A DNA stretch of 64,000 nt, from assembly GCA_903861005.1 (NCBI GenBank), contig CAIOSP010000017.1, positions 1 to 64,000 on the forward strand. Reading direction: 5' to 3'. Positions within the stretch are counted from its first letter, which is position 1. Every line of letters begins with the position of its first letter. The notes beneath the pieces are model-generated. The model saw nothing but the letters and a program-made list of their open reading frames with translations, ran no database searches and was not told the origin of the DNA. Source of the DNA: an uncultured Pseudomonadota bacterium. GTDB taxonomy: Bacteria > Myxococcota_A > UBA796 > GCA-2862545. A program made the translations under genes and the position numbers. Shown piece by piece: positions 61,395 through 64,000 of this stretch.

Positions 61395-64000
61395 TCAGCG
61401 CTGGGCGGCGATCGCCTCGTCCAGCGCGCGGACCTGCGCGCCCTGGCCCAGCAGCTGCCACTGACCGCGGGCGAGCGCCATCGCACGGATCGCGTCCTCC
61501 TTGCGGCCCGCGCGCGCGGCGATCACTCCGGCCGCCTCGGCCTGACGGGCCACGTCGATGTCGACGAAGGCGCTCTCGGTGAGCAGCCGCTCCGCCTCGG
61601 CCAAGCAGCGGGCCCAGGCGTCCCAGTCGCCCAGCGCGGCGCGGCAGGGGAGCGAGGCCGCGTACACCACGGCCAGGTAGCCAGGGCGACCCTGCGCCCT
61701 CCACGCATTCTCCAGCGCCTCCAGCTCCGGCAGAGCCTCGGCGTAGCGCTCCTGCGCGATCCGGCAGAGCGCCAAGTTCAAACGCGAGATGGACGCATCG
61801 CGCCCGAGCGACTCGTCCAGGCGGGACACCTCTTGGTAGCCGATCTCCGCCTCGGCGAGGCGACCCGAGTAGCGGTTGACCTCGGCCAGCCCGTGCAGGC
61901 CCAGCGCGATGCCGCCGCGGTGCCCTTCGGCGCGCAGCACGGCCAGGCTGCCGCGGTAGTGCGCCTCGGCCAGATCCAGCTCGCCGCGCATGCGGGCGAT
62001 GTCACCCAGGCCCGAGCGACACAGCGCCGCGCCGGTTCGGTCGCCGTGCCGCTCGCAGCGCGTCTGCGCCTCGGTGAGCTGGGCCTCGGCGCCGGCCATG
62101 TCGCCCATGTGGATGGCGACGCTCGACAGGTTGCGCAGCGTGTCGGCGACGCCGGCGTCGTCCTCCAGGCGCGCCCAGAGGGCCAGGGAGAGCTGGAACA
62201 GGCGCCAAGCCTCGGGCACCTCGCCGCGCACGCGGGCGATGTCGGCCTGCTCAGCCAGCGCCTCGGCCTCCTCGCGGGCCCAGCCGTGTTGTCGCGCCGC
62301 GTTCGCCGCGCTCCGCGCCTCGACCAGCGCCAGATCCAGCGCCTGGCGTGACTTGTCGATGCGCGCGGCGATCAGCGAGGCGCGCACGCTCCGCACGTCG
62401 CGCTGCACGTCCTTGATCCGAGCGAGCGCCGCCCGCGCGAGCTCCAGCGCGCGCTCGGCCTGGCGGGTGTCCTCGTTGAGGATGCGCAGTCTCGCCACGT
62501 CCAGCAGCACGGTGGCGGCGGTGTCGGCGTCGCCCGCGCGCAGCAGGTGCGCGCCTCGACGCGTCACGGCGCTCAGGTCGCGGCGGGAGGAGAGCATGGT
62601 CGCGCAGGCCTGGTTGATCGTCAGCCAGCGCCCGTCTTCGCGCGAGACGCGCTCGATGCTCTCGCGCAGCATGCCGTGGGCGAAGCGCCAGCCCTCGGGC
62701 GTGGGCGTGGCCAGCCGCTCGCGGACCAGCCGCGCGACCAGACCGGTGGGGACGTGCACGTAGGCCAGTCGGCAGGTCTCGCGCCACTCGACGTCGTCGA
62801 CCGAGGCGCCGAGCGCGGACGCCACCTCCAGCGCGGGGCGTGCGCCGTCGAGCGCGCCGACCAGCAGGCGCTCCAGGCGCTCCGCCCACACGCCGTGCAG
62901 GTCATCCGGCAAGGTGGGGACCGCGTCGTCGGTCAGGTCCCAGCCCTGCGGCGTGGGCCGGAGCAGGCCGCGCTGTACCCAATCGGCGACCAGGTGCACC
63001 AGGAAGAGCGGGTTGCCTCCGACGCGCTTCGCCACGCGCCGAGCGCGCGACGCCCGCAGCGGCAGGAGGCGCCGCACCAGCGCCACCGTGTCGGTCTCGG
63101 TGAGCGGGGCCAGATCCATCCGCGACGTGTTGGGGTGCTGCAGGATGGCGCTCAAGCGGTCGCGGGTGTCGCGGGCCTCCGACATCGCGTCGTTGCGCGC
63201 GGTCAGCACGAACAGCGCAGGGCCCGCGACGTTGTTCTCCAGCACGTGCGCGACGAACTCGATCGAGGCGTCGCCGTAGGGGATGTCGTCGATCCACAGC
63301 ACCACCGGCCGGACGCGCGTCTCCAAGAAGAGCAGCTTGACCAGCAGCGCCAAGCGCTCGCGCGGGTCTGGCGCGCGCGGTCCGGCCACGTCGAAGAGCA
63401 GCATGTCGCACAGGGCCCGAGCCTCGTCGGCGTCGGCGTCGCCGCGACGGTTCAGGTACTTGCGCAGCCGCAGCGTGGCCTTGTCCGGCGACAGCCCGTC
63501 CAGCCCGAAGTTGCGGCGGACGGTGGCGACCAGGCCCAGGTGACGGCCTCCGCCTTGCTCGTGGTGCACCTCGAACGGGTAGGCGGCGCCGCTCTCGTGC
63601 ACGCGCTCGACCAGCCAGCGCGCCAGCGCAGACTTGCCCACGCCCGCCGAGCCCTGGATGACGACCACCCGCACGCTCCGGTCGCGGTGGGCGCTGCGGA
63701 GCGCGCGCCACAGCGTGTCCTGCTCGGACTCGCGCCCGACCAGACCGAGCGCCCGCAGGCCGACCAGGCCAAGCCCCGTGCCGTGCAGCGGCAGCGGCTC
63801 GGACTCCAGCGGTTCGATCGTGCGCCAGTCGGCGGGCAACGGAGGCGTCTCGACGACCATCGGCGCGACGGCGGGCGAGGGCTCCTGCTCGGAGGGCTCG
63901 CTGGTCTGGTCGGCCAGCTCGGGGAACAGCGCGGTGTCGAGGAAGCCGTCCAGCGTCATGTCGGACTGTCGGCGCACCACGCGGCGGGTGTCGGCCGCCA
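61395..64000 (-). CDS. AAA ATPase - TPR regulator, N-terminus cut by window edge
   Basis: At least 861 residues. Possible starts are a GTG at 63980 and an ATG at 63959, but the frame stays open to the edge (codons up to 63998), so the protein probably begins further right. Visible order: Pro/Glu-rich linker, AAA/STAND ATPase with Walker A GSAGVGKS (~110-117) and Walker B VVLWIDDI, sensor region (LFVLTARND), a helical domain, then TPR-like helices to the end (GLGDIARMRGELDLAEAHYR). This ATPase-TPR half is typical of MalT/LuxR-like regulators and of myxobacterial Ser/Thr-kinase-AAA-TPR proteins; a kinase domain beyond the edge is my expectation, not seen. Confidence 0.82.
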   Translation of the reverse strand, partial: AADTRRVVRRQSDMTLDGFLDTALFPELADQTSEPSEQEPSPAVAPMVVETPPLPADWRTIEPLESEPLPLHGTGLGLVGLRALGLVGRESEQDTLWRALRSAHRDRSVRVVVIQGSAGVGKSALARWLVERVHESGAAYPFEVHHEQGGGRHLGLVATVRRNFGLDGLSPDKATLRLRKYLNRRGDADADEARALCDMLLFDVAGPRAPDPRERLALLVKLLFLETRVRPVVLWIDDIPYGDASIEFVAHVLENNVAGPALFVLTARNDAMSEARDTRDRLSAILQHPNTSRMDLAPLTETDTVALVRRLLPLRASRARRVAKRVGGNPLFLVHLVADWVQRGLLRPTPQGWDLTDDAVPTLPDDLHGVWAERLERLLVGALDGARPALEVASALGASVDDVEWRETCRLAYVHVPTGLVARLVRERLATPTPEGWRFAHGMLRESIERVSREDGRWLTINQACATMLSSRRDLSAVTRRGAHLLRAGDADTAATVLLDVARLRILNEDTRQAERALELARAALARIKDVQRDVRSVRASLIAARIDKSRQALDLALVEARSAANAARQHGWAREEAEALAEQADIARVRGEVPEAWRLFQLSLALWARLEDDAGVADTLRNLSSVAIHMGDMAGAEAQLTEAQTRCERHGDRTGAALCRSGLGDIARMRGELDLAEAHYRGSLAVLRAEGHRGGIALGLHGLAEVNRYSGRLAEAEIGYQEVSRLDESLGRDASISRLNLALCRIAQERYAEALPELEALENAWRAQGRPGYLAVVYAASLPCRAALGDWDAWARCLAEAERLLTESAFVDIDVARQAEAAGVIAARAGRKEDAIRAMALARGQWQLLGQGAQVRALDEAIAAQR

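Noticed and set aside
63959-63980. GTG or ATG near the right edge as the certain start of the ATPase-TPR gene
   Set aside because: The frame remains open to the window edge and the visible N-terminus looks like an interdomain linker, so the gene is treated as partial.

Overview
The window is very GC-rich chromosomal DNA from a bacterium that looks like a member of the Myxococcota (former Deltaproteobacteria). This placement is inferred. It rests on the dense set of secreted Cys/Asp-rich repeat proteins (MopE-type putative metal-binding motifs and thrombospondin type 3-like repeats), C-terminal Cys - hydrophobic helix - Arg cluster tails of the MYXO-CTERM type, Asp-Thr-Asp linkers behind lipobox cysteines, and an AAA/TPR regulator of the kind often fused to Ser/Thr kinases in myxobacteria. 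No rRNA, CRISPR array, prophage or insertion sequence was seen.

Layout. 1-289: a 9-bp tandem repeat and the proS leader. 290-2871: proS, translationally coupled to a WD40-like protein whose last 36 bp, stop codon included, is tandemly copied five times. 3145-9249 (minus): a 2034-residue secreted MopE-repeat protein. 9584-15746: a three-gene, one-nucleotide-overlap operon of an OmpA-family protein and two sister proteins (amidotransferase-like fold, 13 TSP3-like repeats, C-terminal anchor). 15886-21818 (minus): CotH/lectin lipoprotein, secreted transglutaminase, DarP/YjgA, 2OG-Fe(II) oxygenase. 21920-28514: two lipoproteins (OB-like; sulfatase) and a 1408-residue P-type ATPase. 28533-42407: mixed metabolic and envelope genes, including an IPNS-like oxygenase, a lone E2 acyltransferase domain, a eukaryote-type PFK-2/FBPase-2, a 14-blade RCC1-like lipoprotein, a glutaredoxin/rhodanese fusion, DUF309-NUDIX, EI24, SprT-DUF2786, tRNA-Thr(CGU) with promoter and terminator, an OPT transporter and a class-C beta-lactamase-like lipoprotein.

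42630-55652 holds the most striking element: a two-gene cassette present twice in tandem. Each copy encodes a giant secreted rod protein (two PPC-like domains, a strict 21-residue CDxC repeat rod, seven MopE units, MYXO-CTERM-like tail) and, through an ATGA overlap, a lipoprotein partner (Hydin-like Ig domains plus MopE units). The two rods have 33 and 50 repeats, and each contains exactly two 19-residue variant repeats. The Shine-Dalgarno of each lipoprotein lies inside the Arg codons of the anchor tail of its rod. I propose this as a length-variable, metal-stabilised surface fibre with a membrane-bound partner; the function is inference.

55658-58700: the same run of genes continues after 5 bp into a molybdenum-cofactor operon (molybdopterin oxidoreductase, MOSC protein, MobA), all with 4-nt stop/start overlaps. 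58757-64000: a four-CARDB secreted protein with a C-terminal anchor, a thiopurine methyltransferase-like enzyme on the minus strand, and an AAA-TPR regulator cut by the right edge.

Common theme: roughly a third of the genes encode exported or lipid-anchored proteins rich in Asp-based metal-binding repeats, so this stretch is largely a cell-surface locus interspersed with housekeeping genes.
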